The position numbers were made by a program, and so were the translations under genes. A DNA stretch of 20,000 nt from NCBI GenBank assembly GCA_009663005.1, contig CM018898.1, positions 3,878,133-3,898,132 on the forward strand, read 5' to 3'. A model generated the notes under the pieces. The model was not told the origin of the DNA, ran no database searches, and saw nothing but the letters and a program-made list of their open reading frames with translations. This stretch comes from Actinidia chinensis. Taxonomy: Eukaryota; Streptophyta; Magnoliopsida; Ericales; Actinidiaceae. This document shows, in pieces, positions 18,139 to 20,000 of this stretch (the stretch's first letter is position 1; every line of letters starts with the position of its first letter).

Positions 18139-19349
18139 GATAAGAGAAATAATAGAAAGAAAACTAAAAATAGACATCTTCGACGGCGAACGGTGTTACT
18201 GTTGGCATGCTGGACCTAGCTGCAACACAGAAGAGCTGCAAAGGTATTTGTAAGCTTGCTGGACCTAGCTGCAACACAAGAAGCTGAGAACAGGCCGTCC
18301 GGAGCTCTCCTACGGGCCCTCCGACGGTCAATATAAGACCGGATATGATATGTATATCAATGTAAAGATAAAGCGTAATATGTATTCTCAAACTCAATTG
18401 CGTGTGATAAGAAAGTGTATGTAGTTCTTCTAGGTCTCAATTGCGTACCTTGGTGAGAGCTAGGTCAACTCTTCTTTTATAAGCCTAGCCGCGGTAGGCT
18501 ACTGACCTAGCATGCCCCTAAGGCTTGGTTGGGTAGCTAGTCATCAATGTCCTCTGATTCAAGCATGGAGCTGTCAGAAGAAAGCCTTTTCGTTGCAAAG
18601 CACCTCTCTTGTCCCTCCATGATATGCCTCGGGACCACATTACATTGTCACATCCGACCTAGCTCAAGCGTCTCGACCTGCTCAGGCCGTCTCGAACCTA
18701 GCTCAGCATCGCGACCTAGCCGGGAAGTCTCGACCTAGCTCGGAAGCGTCTCCCCTATGCTCAGGCCTTTGACCTAAGCTCAGGCGTCTCGACCTTTAGC
18801 TCAGGCGTTCTCGACCTAGCCTCACCCGACGACTTCGACCTAGCTCGGGCCTCTGACCTAGCTCGCCCGGCATCTCGACCTAGCTCGGCCGCATCTCGAA
18901 ACCTAGCTCGGCTTCTCGACCTAGTCGCCGGCCTCTCGACCTACTTAGCCTCTCGCCTAGCTCAGGCCTGAAAAAAAAATGACCTATCTCATGCCGGCAT
19001 TCGACCTAGCTCTGCGTCATACCTAGCTCGGCCGAGCCTAGCACTGGCCGAGCACTTGATATTTTATTCCCTTAAAGTTGGCCCCTCAGTTTCGCATGAG
19101 CTGGATCAATGCTTTATCGAGTCATGTAGCTGAATGTTCAACATAAAATCTTCCGTCGGGAGAGCCGGAGCGAGGAGAGCTTGTCTTCAAATGGACGACT
19201 TTCATGGGGGAGAGCTTTGGTACTCACGGAGCTCAGGAAGCCTCTCCCAATGGAACCTTCGTCAGGAGACTCGAGCTGGGGAGCTCGTAGAGCTCTCTCC
19301 AAATGGATTTTGTAGATGTTTATAGTTGATTTCCCATGACGTCGCCAAT
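18119..19349 (+). repeat. 1231-base repeat element, unit 1
   Basis: It begins TGTGGGGGTTCTTTTTGTAA and ends CATGACGTCGCCAAT, and the same start recurs at 19350. Within it, CTGGACCTAGCTGCAACACA occurs twice (about 18210 and 18259), followed by a unique head (to about 18650), a GC-rich minisatellite and a unique tail with several GGAGAGC/GAGCTC motifs (about 19041-19349). No transposase, integrase or reverse transcriptase motif was seen. The TG start and insertion inside a gene suggest a retrotransposon part or other non-autonomous element, but it has no CA end or clear inverted repeats. Confidence 0.7.
18651..19045 (+). repeat. minisatellite, consensus TCTCGACCTAGCTCGGGCG
   Basis: About 18-20 irregular units of 17-20 bases share GACCTAGCTC. 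The last bases vary in type: CAAGCG, CAGGCG, CACCCGACGA, GGGC, GCCCGGC, GGCCG. Units show many 1-2 base indels. Frames opened across it on both strands are by-products of the repeat. Confidence 0.85.
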
Positions 19350-20000
19350 TGTGGGGGTTCTTTTTGTAAGATAAGAGAAGAAGAAAGGAATCAAAAATAG
19401 ACATCTTCGACACGCACAGTGCTGGACCTAGCGGGCAACACAGAAGGCTGCAAAGGTAATTCTCAAACTCAATATGCGTGTAGAGAGAGAAGTGTATGTA
19501 TGTTCTTCTAGGTCCAAATGCCGTTACTTGGTAGAGCGCAGCAACTCTCCTTTTATAGCCTAGTCAGCGGGTAGGCACTGACGAGCCCATGCCCCTAAGC
19601 TTTGTTTGTAGCTAGTCATCATGTCTTGATTCAAGCATGGAGCTGTCAGAGGAAGCCTTTGTGCAAGACACCTCTCGTCCCTTGATAGGCCCGGGACCAC
19701 ATTTAACATTGTAACATCTCGACCTAGCTCAAGCGTCGTTCGACCTGCCTCAGGCGTCTCGGGACTAGCTAAGGCATCTCGACCTAGTCGGGAAAAAGTC
19801 TCGACTAGCTCGGGCGTCGCCACCTAGCTCAGGCCCTCTTTGACATTAGCTCAGGCGTCTCGACCTAGTCAGGGTCTCGACCTAGATCACCCGACGACTC
19901 GACCTAGCTCGGGTCCTCTCGGACCTAGCTCGCCCGGCGGCATCTCGACCTAGCTCGGCCGGCATCTCGACCTAGCTCCGGCCGTCTCGCCTAGCTCGGA
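19350..20000 (+). repeat. 1231-base repeat element, unit 2 (runs off the window)
   Basis: It restarts TGTGGGGGTTCTTTTTGTAA directly after unit 1 and follows it in order, except that about 120 bases matching 18246-18380 are missing near 19457. Its copies of AAGCATGGAGCTGTCAGA (19633) and GGGACCACATT (19692) match unit 1 at 18562 and 18631. It is cut by the window end inside the minisatellite. Confidence 0.8.
19715..20000 (+). repeat. minisatellite of unit 2, same GACCTAGCTC family
   Basis: The array starts CTCGACCTAGCTCAAGCG and continues to the end of the window. The types of unit follow the same order as in the array at 18651-19045. The minus-strand 87-codon frame at 19560-19823 is a repeat by-product. 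Confidence 0.85.

Noticed and set aside
18119..19349. Repeat unit 1 as a true 5' LTR with unit 2 as the 3' LTR
   Set aside because: The two units are directly adjacent, with no internal region, primer-binding site or polypurine tract between them. A tandem duplication fits better, although an LTR origin of the unit is not excluded.
19560..19823. 87-codon minus-strand frame with repeated RLGRDA/ELGRDV-like units
   Set aside because: It is the translation of the GACCTAGCTC minisatellite. The frame is not held in the first array at 18651-19045.

Overview
The window looks like nuclear DNA of a eudicot plant. It carries a cluster of leucine-rich repeat receptor-like kinase (LRR-RLK) genes of the MIK2-like type (subfamily XII/XI-related), separated by AT-rich spacers full of small transposons and direct repeats. 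There is no bacterial-style gene layout, and no rRNA gene, canonical tRNA gene or CRISPR array was seen. Almost every coding stretch can be recognised at the protein level but changes reading frame every 50-150 bases through single-base indels. The cluster is therefore either decayed or, more likely in part, sequenced with an indel-prone long-read method and not fully polished.

Layout. (A) 903-3990: a near full-length LRR-RLK with signal peptide, LRRNT, LRR array, transmembrane segment, kinase, a 96-base intron and a last exon. Its 3' flank runs to about 4735. Copy-specific insertions follow: a four-unit tandem repeat with AT microsatellites (about 5281-5840) and a probable solo LTR (6124-6845). 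(C) 7097-7260: an N-terminal stub of another LRR-RLK. From 7261 to about 9470 there are spacers with a SINE-like element, a hAT-type MITE (8999-9171) and a block found again at 17225-17583. At 9476-9830 lies a fragment of a DUF1005-family gene, unrelated to the cluster. (B) 10346 to about 13410: a second near full-length LRR-RLK with the same intron, followed by a 3' flank matching that of A but carrying its own MITE (14121-14257). (D) 16571-17100: an LRR-RLK whose N-terminus is joined directly to its C-terminal LRRs by a large internal deletion. (E) 17995-18138: a clean, in-frame LRR-RLK N-terminus cut at codon 41 by a repeat element. From 18119 to the end there is a 1231-base repeat unit followed by a second partial unit, each containing a minisatellite built on GACCTAGCTC.

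How the parts relate. The five gene starts share an upstream block ending about 0-5 bases before the ATG, so they are segmental duplicates with promoters, not scattered pseudogenes. A, B and E form one lineage and C and D another. The paralogous flanks serve as natural empty sites, which lets several insertions be defined inside this one window. MIK2-like receptors are plasma-membrane kinases that perceive peptide or damage signals. Whether any copy here is functional cannot be decided until base-level accuracy is checked.
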